From Fragilaria crotonensis (lineage: Eukaryota; Bacillariophyta; Fragilariophyceae; Fragilariales; Fragilariaceae), in the NCBI GenBank assembly GCA_022925895.1, contig JAKSYS010000698.1, positions 1-32,530 on the forward strand: a stretch of 32,530 nt of DNA, in the 5' to 3' direction. Within the stretch, counting starts at the first letter, position 1; every line of letters starts with the position of its first letter. This document shows, piece by piece, positions 9,449 to 18,326 of the stretch. Both the position numbers and the translations under genes were made by a program. A model generated the notes under the pieces. That model did no database searches and was not told the origin of the DNA. It saw only the letters and a list, made by a program, of their open reading frames with translations.

Positions 9449-11542
9449 ATGGCTCCCATGGTTAACATCGCAGGAAATACTGCTATGAACAAGTGGACTG
9501 ATTTTTACGCCCGAAATCGGGATGATGGAGGACCTTTTCAGGCGCTCTTTGAAACGAACGGAGCAGCAATGGCAAGGAAGACAGAGGGGCACCTCAACAA
9601 CGCCGCTAAGCTGACAGAGACAATCACGGGGCAGACTATGGGAACATGTTACTGGTCCCGGAAGCAGAGGAATCATGCAGCTGATCCACCACGGGTTCGC
9701 CTGCAACACCGACGCCGGATTTTCGCTCGCGTTCGCGCACGGAAACATCGAGGACACAACCACCTTCAAAACCGTCGACCGGGACGAGATGGTGGCTCCA
9801 GCCGTGGTACGAAACCCCGATCCCGGCGAGGATGAAGGGAACAGGGGGCGTTTGCTGTCCCAACCTTGGAAAGCATGATGTCAGCCGAGTCGCCAGAAGA
9901 ATTCGCAAACCTCGCGGAAGAAGGAACCCAATCCTGACGAATCGCCCGAACCACTGCCTCATCACACCTGGGATCTTCGAAGAAGTCGGGAGCTAAAGTC
10001 ATATCAGCCAGGGACCTAGCCTTCGCGATCATAGAAGCCTTCCAGAATGCAGCGGCAGACGACGACGAGATCAGCACGGAGCGGGAAGCGGAAGCGGAAG
10101 GACTTGAAGACACGTTAGCCATGCTGTGGGCCTCTGAGAACGGACTACTCCGGGAGATCCGTCTCGTCGACGTCCCGAGCACAATGATGAGTCACCTCAT
10201 TCGAGGAGTCCGAAGTAGACTAGTAGCAGAGCAGAGGACCCTCCCAACGGGAGGGTCGCCGGAGCCCCGGGTACGACCGAAGGAACCGCGAGCATGGAAA
10301 TGATGGCAGCATCCTCGCAGAGCATGGTCGCGTTGCTCAGCCGATTTCAAGAAGGAGCCGAAGCCGACAGACAGAAGAAGGACTCGAGAAATCAATCCTG
10401 AAGGCCATGGGGCCAACCCAGCGAGGCCTCTTCACCTCGCTCTGCACAAGACGAATGAACGCTGAGCCCGTAATGACCGAGTTCATGACAAATTTAACGA
10501 CGAGCAAGACTCCGCAGAAGGCGATAAACCTCATCCAGTCCGAGACACGAGACTGGGAGGGACATTCTCAGTGGGAGGATTCCACCGGATGCTCTCGAAT
10601 GGCTTTCTCTCAGGACCCGAACAGGGCAAACCCTGGCGGATACACCATCTTCATGTTTCACCCGAAGACAGTGGATCTCGGATCCAAGACGGGGAGAGGT
10701 GGTAACGAACTGCTGCGCGAGTACCTCGGGATGGATGTGGACGAAGCGACCCTGGAGTTTTACATGAAACAGGGCTTCTACACCCCGAACACACCAAATG
10801 ATCTACGAGTCCAACTTCAGACGGCCCTCGACATGCTCGAACTGCTGACCTGCGACGGGACAATCGCAGGAAGGGGCTGGCGTACATACTCGAACCAAGA
10901 CGATGGTCTCAACTGACCACAGTCCTCAACGACAGGTTCAAATCGGAGAAGGACTTCGGGGCAAAGTTTTGCTACGCCCTCGACCGGCACCTCCAAACAT
11001 TCTTCAACAAAGTGACGAGGTGGGAGGACATCGCGACGGAGGGGCAGTCCCGCTACCTGGCAAACAAGGCGGAGGAGCTCGTCGAGCGACTCGAAGACGG
11101 CCAAGGATTGAACGTCGTGCTACCAACCGCTCTGGCCAGCACCTCGACGCCGGACAAAACCAAGCGAGCGGGGAATGTCGCCGCCAACGATAAAGCCCCG
11201 AAGAAGAAGAAGCCAGCAACACCCGGAGCCGGAGCCGCAGCGAAGGACGATGTTAGCCACCCGAACACCGACCCCGTAGCGACCTGGATGCTGCCCGCCG
11301 GGACCGACTACCTGGACTTGTTTGGCACCAAAATGCCAGGGCTCAAGGGGTGGCCAGTGCTCCTGGACACACGCATCTCGAAGCGGCTGAACAAGACACA
11401 GAAGGCACCCATGTGTGTCCGGTTTCAGTCAACCGGAAAGTGCCAGCAGAGCTGCTCCCTGGCCCACATCACTGCCCTCGACATGCCCGAGGGCGCCCGG
11501 GCGACAGCCACAGCCCGCTTTAAGGCAGTTTATAATGCCTGA
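9449..11542 (+). pseudogene. Element 2 gag with CCCH zinc finger, frameshifted
   Basis: Gag of a DIRS element packages the RNA. Reading starts at ATG 9449, two bases after repeat A1 (MAPMVNIAGNTAMNKW). It continues in other phases: 9675-9878 (CNTDAGFSLAFAHGN), about 9985-10303 (SARDLAFAIIEAFQNA, DTLAMLWASENGLLREI), 10407-10916 (GGYTIFMFHPKTVDL, LREYLGMDVDEATLEFY) and about 10880-11542 (AYILEPRRWSQLTTVL, YALDRHLQTFFNKVTRW). The C-terminus is a Lys/Ala-rich segment (APKKKKPATPGAG) and a finger MCVRFQSTGKCQQSCSLAH (C-x8-C-x3-C-x3-H, about 11411-11467). The stop is at 11540-11542. At least four frameshifts break a product of about 700 residues. The last 176 residues form a clean frame from 11012. 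Confidence 0.75.
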
Positions 11543-11580
11543 AGGCGTCGGCCATCGGGGCCAAACCCCCTCCGCCACTG

Positions 11581-12339
11581 ATGGCCACTCAAAATTTTCC
11601 TCCCTCCCACCCCTCCCGCCCACAGACGGTCAAAGTTCAATGGCTCGACGGACGCAAGGGGAGGGAAAGGAGCATCATCCGGAACCCAGTAAGGAGGCCG
11701 GGACAGCACAAGCAGCCCCCCAGTAAGGGGTCTGGAAAAGCACTCAGGGACCCCACCAGTAAGGCGGGACCGGGTGACGGAGCGCCCAGAAGGGAACACG
11801 ACCCAAACAGCGACCAGTACGGTCGCAGACACGACCAGTATGGTCGCAGACACACGTCCCCAACAACGAGCCCCGAGATGTACCGGGACCCCGCGTCGCA
11901 CACCCTAACAAGATCCGATGCGGATCCGGAGAACGCGAATCAAGCCACTTCGAGCACGGCCAGTACCCCGAACGCAGACCGAAGTCCCAGCCAGCGTGTT
12001 CGGCGATATGACCGAGGATCGGAGGCGTCGTTTATCGCTGACGCGACCTCAGCCCGGAGGGCCAGGCTGCGCCACGAAGCGGCTTCCAGGGATAGCGCTG
12101 CAGAGGGAACACCCGAGCCGAACGACGGCAAGGTAGGATCGAAACCGAACGGGGGGAGCCTGACGACGAGCGCAGCGGAGCGCATCAGGAGTATCCTGAG
12201 CCCGACGACGCGCCTGGCACGACGGCTCACCACTGCGGAATACACCGCAACCAAGGGCGGAATCGACTCGCGCCCATCAGCTAGCGCCCAAAGGCGACGA
12301 ACGAAACGTCAAGCGTCTAAGGGATGCGGACGCGTCTGA
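11581..12339 (+). CDS. Low-complexity linker ORF, probable N-terminus of element 2 pol
   Basis: A clean frame of 252 residues starts at ATG 11581, 38 bp after the gag stop. It is hydrophilic, rich in Arg, Ser, Thr, Pro and Gly, with no recognisable domain. It contains an exact repeat QYGRRH encoded by a 21-bp tandem duplication (11812-11853), and three copies of CCAGTAAGG at 11686, 11720 and 11756 that encode P(P/T)SK-like repeats. The stop at 12337-12339 separates it from the RT region, which begins in another phase by 12444. Element 1 has a comparable Pro/Arg-rich frame in the same place, so it is best seen as the variable leader of the RT polyprotein rather than an independent gene. Confidence 0.5.
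   Translation: MATQNFPPSHPSRPQTVKVQWLDGRKGRERSIIRNPVRRPGQHKQPPSKGSGKALRDPTSKAGPGDGAPRREHDPNSDQYGRRHDQYGRRHTSPTTSPEMYRDPASHTLTRSDADPENANQATSSTASTPNADRSPSQRVRRYDRGSEASFIADATSARRARLRHEAASRDSAAEGTPEPNDGKVGSKPNGGSLTTSAAERIRSILSPTTRLARRLTTAEYTATKGGIDSRPSASAQRRRTKRQASKGCGRV
11812..11853 (+). repeat. 21-bp tandem duplication in the linker ORF
   Basis: Two adjacent 21-bp units of the form GACCAGTAYGGTCGCAGACAC differ only at the Y position. They encode DQYGRRH twice and keep the reading frame. Confidence 0.85.
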
Positions 12340-12443
12340 CCGGGAGACACTAGGTGAGTACCCGTTCCTCGTTCATTCGTCAAGAAGCGACCAGCACCTG
12401 CCGGGGATGCATCACATTTCTTCTCGGAGCCGCCATCGGGGCC

Positions 12444-13523
12444 GTGCGACGAGTTCGAACCCCCAGCCTGGTTCCTGGAGGCAATCAAGGGAATTTGCTC
12501 GACCACCCCCGAAGTCCCATCAATGTCCCCCATCCAGTTCGCAATGTCGGAAGCCGCCGCGGAGCACAACGCGGAGGTACTGAAATCCTTCGACTTTGAC
12601 CTTGGACGTCTGATCCAAGATAACGAGTCATCGACCATCGGGTTCGGGTCTGAGTTCCGCTGAATCAGGGACCTCCGGCCACTCATCGGACGGCACCCTC
12701 ACTTCCCCGCCTGGAATCCCTCCTCACGAAGGGAATGCAGTACGTCTTTGAGCGGGAGCTCAGTCCCGATGAAAAGGACGACGAGGTAACGGCCATGCTG
12801 GCGCGAGGAAACCACAAGTCGGCCCAGGAGGATCAAGACAGAGTTGGCGAGCTCTCGCCAAGGACGTCATCCACGGGTTCACAATCCCGCTACCGATCGC
12901 TGTGGTCAAGATGATCCCTGGGGCAATGGTACAGCCCTTGGGGTTAGTACAGCAGTGGTCGGTCGACCAGGACGGAGAGCGAAAGCAAAGTTCCGGCTCA
13001 CGCAGGATCTGAGCTTCTCAACGGGGCGCGGAGCAAGCCCACGTCGATAAACTCCCGAATCAACATGTCCGCCTACACGGAGATGGTGTATGGATGGTGT
13101 CTCCCACGCATCATCCACTTCATCGTCGCCCTACGGTCGCAGAACCCGATGCTACTGATCCTCATCAGCAAGTACGACTACAGCGACGCGTACCGTCGCA
13201 TCGCACACAGTTCGTGCGCGGCTGCCCAGACGATCGCAGTAAACGGGGACACGGCTTTCCTCTCTCTTCGTCTCACCTTCGGAGGGTCTCCCAACCCACC
13301 CACATGGTGCATGTTCTCTGAGCTGGTAACTGACCTCGCCAACGAGATAGGGCAGTGCGATGAGTGGGATCCAGTCGAGACCCGAAGCCCAGCGCAACCG
13401 ACGACGCCCGAGCCGTCTCGGCTCCCGGCCGAGGTCCCCATCACCCAAGCACGGAAGATGGCTGTTCACATCCCCCCCCGACCAAATCCGGAGGTCGCGT
13501 GGATGGGTTCATTGACGACCTAA
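12444..13523 (+). pseudogene. Element 2 reverse transcriptase, N-terminal part
   Basis: RT palm and fingers region in several phases. From about 12444 one frame reads CDEFEPPAWFLEAIKG … FGSEFR (FGSEFR at about 12643), matching GSEFR of element 1. ARGNHKSAQED at about 12805 matches the element 1 block ARGNHKSA. FRLTQDLSFS at about 12990 is the conserved block before motif A. The clean frame 13065-13523 contains KYDYSDAYRRIAHS (about 13169, motif A Asp) and LRLTFGGSPNPPTWCMFSELVTDLANEI (motif B; part shown in two pieces: LRLTFGGSPNPPTW, then CMFSELVTDLANEI). Motif C lies in the next phase, beyond a run of eight C at 13472-13479 where the frame is lost. Without that slip this frame would join the 13479-14701 frame. 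Confidence 0.8.
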
Positions 13524-14701
13524 TCAACGTGTTCCTCGACACTCCCGAGAACTGCCGGCGACAGCCTCACATTGTGCCACTCGCGATGCACCTGACCAGC
13601 CGACCTCACGCTGGCGACGAAGTCGAGCCGATCCCGCGCCGTCCGATCCTTTCCATCCCGAAGCTCATCGCAGAGGGGAGGCCCGAAGAAGTTCAGATCG
13701 TCCTAGGGTGGAGACTCAACACGCGCCTGCTCGAGATTTCGTTGCCAACCGACAAGTACCTTGCGTGGTCCGAGGACGTCAGGAAGCTGAGGGCTGACGG
13801 CCACTGCCAGGTGAAAGAGCTGGAGACGCTGGTAGGAAGGCTCAACCACACGGCATACATCATCCCGAACTCCCGTCACTTCATGAGCAGGATCCGGAGA
13901 GGACTCGAGGGAGGGAGAGGGAGGAAAAGGAAGGTGGGAGAAGAGGCGCTGGCCGACCTACACCTGTGGGAAGGGTTCTTGGACCACGCCCACAAAGGGG
14001 TCCCGATGAACCTCCTGGTGACCAGAGAACCTGATAAGATCTGCTGGTCGGACGCCTGCCCGTACGGTCTGGGAGGGTACAGCCTCTCGGGTCGGGCATG
14101 GCGACTCCGTATCCCAAAGACGAGCCCCATCTTCGGGCACAAGGGGATCAACAACTTACTCGAGTTCCTGGGGATGGCGGTCAACATCTGGCTGGCCTGT
14201 CTCGAGTCCGAGGGGGGGGGGGAGAACTGCATTCTGGCCATCGGGGACAACACGTCGGCCATTGGCTGGCTCCACAATTCATCTCGTTTGGACACACTAT
14301 GGGACGCACAGAAGGCACACCTCCAGGTCGCGAGGAAGATCGCATCACTGCTGATCGACTTCCGGTGTTGCCTCGCCTCGCAACACCTGAAAGGCGAACT
14401 CAACGTGGTCGCCGACCTACTGTCCTTTGTGGGAGACGACTCGAGGGAAGAGAGTCACCCGATCGCGGATGACACAACCTCAAACGACGAACTAACCAAC
14501 CGATTCCTGGTGTCGTACCCTTCACAGGTGCCGGAGAACTTCGCCATCTCACAACTGCCGGACGAGATATTATCCTGGGTCACGCAAGTGCTGCGAGTCG
14601 CAGAGTTATATTTGACGGGAGACAGGAGAGCAGCAACGAGTCGTACGACAGAACATGGCGCCGCTGGAATGGATACTGCATCCACGTCGGGTACGGGATG
14701 A
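13479..14701 (+). CDS. Element 2 RT catalytic motif C and RNase H
   Basis: A clean frame runs from the C8 tract to a TGA at 14699-14701; the open frame starts further left at 13364 with a GTG, but that part is out of phase with the RT. FIDDLINVFLDT (13508 on) holds the catalytic DD pair (13514-13519). RPILSIPKLIAEGRPEEV and WSEDVRKL form the thumb-like region. RNase H follows with SDACPYGLGGYS, NNLLEFLGMAV, LAIGDNTSAIGWL and LKGELNVVADLLS, giving D-E-D-D. The ending KGELNVVADLL is the usual DIRS RNase H ending. A run of eleven G at 14212-14222 lies inside the frame without breaking it. The last 40 or so residues (LPDEILSWVTQVLRVAEL) already belong to the N-terminus of the recombinase region, so RT-RH and YR were probably one polyprotein. 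Confidence 0.85.
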
Positions 14702-15823
14702 CCCCTCCTCACTCTGTTATCCGACGGCGAGCGAGACCTCTTCCTCAGAGCGTTCCTCGACTTCTTTCGAGGGACCGAGTGGGACGCAAGGGCAGACCTT
14801 CGGGAGATCGTCGCGAACCAGTGGTCGCGAGTACTATGCGCAAAGCCGCAAGCAACTTGGCTGCGGCGTTTCGGAGCCATATCGGGGTCAGCCCCCTGCA
14901 CCTCAAAGGATCCCCAAACCTGCGACCCTTCATTAAGTCATGGCTCAAAGCCTGCGACAACGTGGACCCCCCGAAGCGGAAACAAAAGGCCGCGACACCC
15001 CAGCTCCTGCGAGCTATGTTCGAGCAGTCAGGAGCAGGGACGATCGACAGAAGAGACACACGCGAAGCAGTCATCGCCGAGATAGCGATCGCGGCATACT
15101 TCTTCGCGATGAGGTCGTGCGAAATAACAGAGACGGCGACCCCTGGAAGAACTAAGATCATCCGACTTGAAGGAGTAGTCTTCAGGGACTCCAAGCACCG
15201 AGAGATCCCGCACACATCGAAACAAGATCTCGGGACGGCACGAAGAGTGACGGTCACCTTCGAGAACCAGAAGAACGGACTTAAGATGGACAAACGAACT
15301 CAGGAGAGGACAGGGGACAGCGTAATGTGCCCCGTCCGGCGATTGGCATCCCTAGTTCTGCGAGTCCTGGAAAGAGTCCCCAACTCTGGCCACGAAACGC
15401 CCGTCGGAACCATCCAAACACTGAAGGGAACGCGAATAGTTTCCAGCAGCGAACTGCGGAGCAGCCTCCGAGCAGCGTGCACAAAGGGAGGGGGAGCGCA
15501 CCTTCGGATACACGGCAGGCGAAATCGGGACGCGGTCGATCAGGTCAGGAGCCGCGATGGGGCTGTTCCTGATGGACCAACCAGTGGCGAAAATCATGAT
15601 ATTGGGAAGGTGGTCATCGGACGCATTCCTGGACTACATCCGGCCCCAAGTGCTTGAATGGACAAACCAGCTGAGTAGAGACATGATCCAGAACGATTCA
15701 TTCTTCGACGCAGCTGACTCGAGACGGGTAATCCCAAGTGACCCGCGAACGAGAACGAAAGCGGGAGCCCCGCTAGCGAACGGATTGAGGAAGGTGCCGA
15801 ACAGGATGCACCTTCACCACTGA
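14530..15823 (+). pseudogene. Element 2 tyrosine recombinase with altered catalytic box
   Basis: The YR should integrate the circular cDNA. N-terminal core-binding sequence runs from about 14557 (PDEILSWVTQVLRV) through ERDLFLRAFLDFF (about 14731) and MRKAASNLAAAFRSH (14836 on), with phase changes near 14695 and 14832. The 14698-15657 frame carries the first catalytic Arg in FFAMRSCEI (15112-15114) and CPVRRLASLVL (about 15330). After a G-rich run (15486-15494) the phase shifts to the frame ending at 15823, with GTRSIRSGAAM (Arg 15542-15544), ILGRWSSDAF (Trp 15611-15613) and DYIRPQV (Tyr 15635-15637). The HxxR box has Arg (CGG, 15533-15535) where element 1 has His. The set is therefore R-[R]-R-W-Y. 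Confidence 0.85.
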
Positions 15824-15861
15824 CGGAAGTTGAGTGCTTGGTTCAGGGAGGAGTTCAATGG

Positions 15862-16082
15862 CTGGACCACCCAACATCCGGGGAGTTGGAGCTGAATTTA
15901 CCGTCGAGGGAATCCCCTCGACCAACCCAAACATCAGTCTACCTCGCCCCTACAGTCGTACGTCACCACTAATGCTGACTACCTACACCGTCGATCATGA
16001 CGGAGAGATACTCTGGGCAACCCGAACGGAAACAAGAGAGAACAACAGACTGGTTTCGAAGTGGCGCAGCGAACAACTTCGT
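15862..16082 (+). repeat. Split direct repeat B1 of element 2
   Basis: 221 bp identical to B2 (16451-16671). It follows the YR stop by 39 bp and ends in …AACAACTTC-GT, the GT being shared with the first two bases of A2. The B1-A2 junction equals the junction expected in the circular intermediate. Confidence 0.93.
16057..16082. promoter_or_regulatory. Inverted repeat at the B1-A2 crossover junction
   Basis: CGAAGT (16057-16062) and ACTTCG (16076-16081) form an inverted repeat with a 13-bp spacer ending at the crossover GT. The same lies at 16646-16671 at the right end of the element. Tyrosine recombinases bind short inverted repeats next to their crossover, so this is a candidate binding site; not proven. 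Confidence 0.4.
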
Positions 16083-16437
16083 TACATGGTCTGGGGTGGG
16101 AGCACAGTACTGTGCCTCCAGCGCCACTACTACAACGGGGCACGAAAGTACTGTACGGGCAGCACTACGGGCACGACTACCTGTACTATCGTTGCCCCGG
16201 ATCGGCAGTTCATATCGGCATGTCGTATCGGCATGTTGTATGCATACATACGTAATGGATACGGTGACATCCACGATTCACCGTTGAACGCGAAAACTAG
16301 CTGCAACGTGAACTCGCCGATCCAAGCCGCTGGAGTGGGAGATTTTGCCCACATCGATCCACCAAAGTGAACCGACTGTGCCAAGCAAACTTCCATCCCA
16401 GCAACTAAGTCAATAGCTTACTAATCGTTTAATTTTC
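16081..16437 (+). repeat. Split direct repeat A2 of element 2
   Basis: 357 bp, the internal copy of A1. It differs by one base (ACAACGGGG against ACAACAGGG) and by 6 extra bases (GTTGCCCCGGATCGG against GTTGGGCGG). A 13-bp spacer (16438-16450) separates it from B2. Confidence 0.93.
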
Positions 16438-16450
16438 CCCAAGCCCACCC

Positions 16451-16671
16451 CTGGACCACCCAACATCCGGGGAGTTGGAGCTGAATTTACCGTCGAGGGA
16501 ATCCCCTCGACCAACCCAAACATCAGTCTACCTCGCCCCTACAGTCGTACGTCACCACTAATGCTGACTACCTACACCGTCGATCATGACGGAGAGATAC
16601 TCTGGGCAACCCGAACGGAAACAAGAGAGAACAACAGACTGGTTTCGAAGTGGCGCAGCGAACAACTTCGT
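16451..16671 (+). repeat. Split direct repeat B2, right end of element 2
   Basis: Identical to B1 over 221 bp. Its last two bases GT (16670-16671) are followed directly by gypsy sequence ACGTACTCC. Removing 9097-16669 leaves GTG-GT-ACG, which keeps the gypsy integrase frame. Confidence 0.93.
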
Positions 16672-17408
16672 ACGTACTCCAACGTCCACGCATACACTTC
16701 GTGCATTGACTATGATCAACCCCGTGACAGGATGGTTCGAAGTCATTTCTATACCAGACAAAAATGCACATACTGTCATGGAAGCGTTTAATAATACGTG
16801 GTTGACAAGATATCCACGACCCCAATACATAGGGTATGATAATGGTTCAGAATTCAAAGCACAATTCAAACAGATGTGCGAGAATTGTGGGTATGAAAGA
16901 AAAACGTCATCTAGTTACAATCCACAATCAAGCGGTATTGTAGAATGAGTACATCAAGTACTTGGCAATGCACTTCGGACATTCGAACTCAGAACTGAAA
17001 GACTCGTGCGAATGACCCTTGGGGGACCGTTCTAAGTGCAGCCGCATGGGAATCGTAGTACAGTACATACTACGTTAGATGCTACACCCGGACAGTTAGT
17101 ATTTGACGCGACATGTTGTTACCTATCCAATTAAAAACGGATTGGGCTAGAATTCGACAACGTAAGCAAGACATTATTAACGCCAATAATAAAGGAAAAT
17201 GCAAAACGCATTGAACAGTACCGTGTTGGCGAAAAGTCCTATTGGAAAACCAGGACTGATCTCCAAATTGTCCGCCCCACGTACGGGACCTTATCGGATT
17301 ACTGAAACCTATGCTAATGGTACAGTACGCATTCAACGTGGCATTGTCAATGAACGTGTTAACATACGTCGACTGACACCATATAAAGAACGCGTACCGC
17401 CCAATTAG
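16672..17408 (+). pseudogene. Gypsy integrase, C-terminal half
   Basis: The catalytic core resumes with RTPTSTHTLRALTMINPVTG and WFEVISIP, then YIGYDNGSEFKAQF (second catalytic Asp, about 16842) and YNPQSSGIVE (catalytic Glu, about 16943-16945), directly followed by a TGA (16946-16948) in place of a sense codon before VHQVLGNALRTFEL. After a damaged stretch (16990-17190) the C-terminal domain is clear in 17199-17408 and its preceding phase: TYGPYRITETYANGTVRIQ and NERVNIRRLTPYKER, a GPY/F-type module. The gene ends with TAG at 17406-17408. Together with 8780-9096 it makes one integrase split by element 2. Confidence 0.85.
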
Positions 17409-17621
17409 GGAAGCGAGTGCAGTACACCGCACGTGCCCTTAGCGTAGTGCGATACAGTATACTATATTACTAGTATCCAGTACTACAATACAATGGCCAT
17501 GTATAGTACTTGGATATACCGGTAGACTAGTAATACCATAGTACAGTGCAACAATAGAACACTGATCCTGTACAACAGTACAACCGTACAACAGTAGAAT
17601 GAGAACTGTTTGACATCTCTT

Positions 17622-17640
17622 GGAGACTCACTGAGTCTCC
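17622..17640. repeat. Perfect 8-bp hairpin
   Basis: GGAGACTC-ACT-GAGTCTCC: eight paired bases with a 3-base loop. It lies 214 bp after the gypsy pol stop and may belong to its 3' LTR or terminator region. Confidence 0.6.
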
Positions 17641-17651
17641 TAGATGAATGA

Positions 17652-17693
17652 AAGAGAACAGTCCAATCCCACCAAGGATGGGACTGCTCTCTT
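17652..17693. repeat. 13-bp hairpin with one mismatch
   Basis: AAGAGA-A-CAGTCC (17652-17664) pairs with GGACTG-C-TCTCTT (17681-17693), with one A-C mismatch and a 16-base loop. It follows the smaller hairpin by 11 bp. Role unknown; a transcript-end structure is possible. Confidence 0.6.
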
Positions 17694-18200
17694 GCTTTTA
17701 AACTAGTCTCATAACTCTTAATAAGGTGCAACTATTAACCCTTTAAAACTAGCTACAAATTAGCCTCCAAATAAAACTGATTACTTCGCGCGTAGGGCAC
17801 AACCTCACCATACTGTACATATATCAGTAGTCAGTACGACGGTACTCACTATAACGACAGCACACAACACGGCAATCAGTACAGCAGTACTTTTTGCACA
17901 TCACTTCCTCTGCCCGGCCATAGACCGTGCACGTCAGAGTTTACCGTTACCGTACATAACGATAAACTATTAGACAGTGCCCACTATGACCAAAGCGATA
18001 TTCTTACTAGTCAGTCCCTCGCACATTTATGTAGCGATAGACCGACAGATAGTATACGTATCGTTGTCTGTAGCGGTAGACAGCATTGTATTGCTGTACC
18101 GTTTATAGACACACTAAGCAGTAGTCAGTGTCGTACTAGACACTTACCTACTGGGGGCATACCCCGTAACGGTTACGTCCTGGTTCTTAACCTGAACCCT

Positions 18201-18326
18201 ATGCCGACCTGCGCGTCGACAGGTTCCGTTAACCCGAACCCCCTATCATCAAGAACTACTAGTACCGTAGTACAGTACAAGCATGACATGAAAGGAAAAC
18301 GAAACGGAAATCCAACCATGAGCAGG
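18201..18326 (+). pseudogene. 5' end of host membrane-protein gene, cut by copia insertion
   Basis: Two in-frame ATGs, 18201 and 18318, precede the insertion. From 18318 (context AACC-ATG, A at -3) the gene reads Met-Ser-Arg and is then broken by the copia LTR at 18327. With one copy of the CAGG duplication removed, codon 3 joins the frame at 32001 without a shift, giving a hydrophobic start MSRGFFLSILVRR followed by MMAGFIIYGVV. If the upstream ATG is used, about 39 polar residues precede this segment. Either form suits a type II membrane anchor. The frame continues 159 bases into the LTR to a TGA at 18486, which is meaningless read-through. Confidence 0.6.
18323..18326. repeat. Target-site duplication CAGG, left copy
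   Basis: CAGG directly precedes the 5' LTR at 18327 and recurs at 31997-32000 directly after the 3' LTR. A fifth matching base (G) is ambiguous because the LTR itself ends in G. The 4-bp length agrees with the nested copia. Confidence 0.85.

Larger units (their letters stand above)
9097..16671 (+). mobile_element. PAT-type DIRS-group retrotransposon, element 2, structurally complete
   Basis: The element has the split direct repeats that define PAT/Kangaroo-like DIRS elements: A1 (9097-9447), coding region, B1 (15862-16082), A2 (16081-16437), B2 (16451-16671). B1 and B2 are identical over 221 bp; A1 and A2 differ by one base and a 6-bp indel. It encodes gag with a CCCH finger, a linker ORF, RT-RNase H and a tyrosine recombinase, and lacks protease and DDE integrase. 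It is inserted in a gypsy integrase gene with no target-site duplication: the ends share one GT with the target, as expected for recombinase-mediated insertion of a circle whose junction is the B1-A2 junction. The high repeat identity indicates a recent insertion, although the coding frames have several breaks. Confidence 0.93.
6487..17408 (+). mobile_element. Ty3/gypsy retrotransposon, decayed and interrupted by element 2
   Basis: Protease, RT, RNase H and integrase occur in gypsy order (PR-RT-RH-IN) in 6600-9096 and 16672-17408. The 7.6-kb DIRS element 2 sits inside the integrase gene. The 5' part is missing: no LTR and almost no gag lie between element 1 and the protease, and the left boundary of 6487 is only the end of recognisable element 1. 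The 3' LTR cannot be delimited because no 5' copy is in the window. The pol contains many stops and frameshifts; it is an old copy. Motif style (GSYEDHL, LGYWITRRGI, FLGMINYYRDMW) resembles gypsy elements of algae and other protists. Confidence 0.85.
17409..18200 (+). other. Unique region between gypsy and the host gene; no complete gene
   Basis: No start-to-stop gene is recognised. The first 300 bp could contain the gypsy 3' LTR, but the LTR cannot be delimited without its partner. GTAC is strongly over-represented (7 in 17401-17600 by hand count). Two hairpins lie at 17622-17640 and 17652-17693. From 17796 the phase of the host gene is open without a stop for 135 codons up to the ATG at 18201, yet has no in-frame ATG; the deduced residues are Ser/Thr/Gln/Tyr-rich. 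It may be a 5' untranslated or promoter region or an undetected coding part. Confidence 0.5.

Noticed and set aside
13876-14403. Minus-strand frame of 175 residues
   Set aside because: It is the reverse of the intact element 2 RNase H frame.
9091-16675. Apparent 5-bp target duplication TACGT around element 2
   Set aside because: Treating it as a duplication breaks the gypsy frame. With a GT crossover the target reads GTGGTACGTACT and the frame is continuous, so TACGT at both sides is a coincidence of the target sequence.
18322-18326. 5-bp duplication GCAGG for the outer copia
   Set aside because: Possible, but then the primer site would start one base away from the LTR, unlike the nested copia. 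The 4-bp version CAGG fits both elements.
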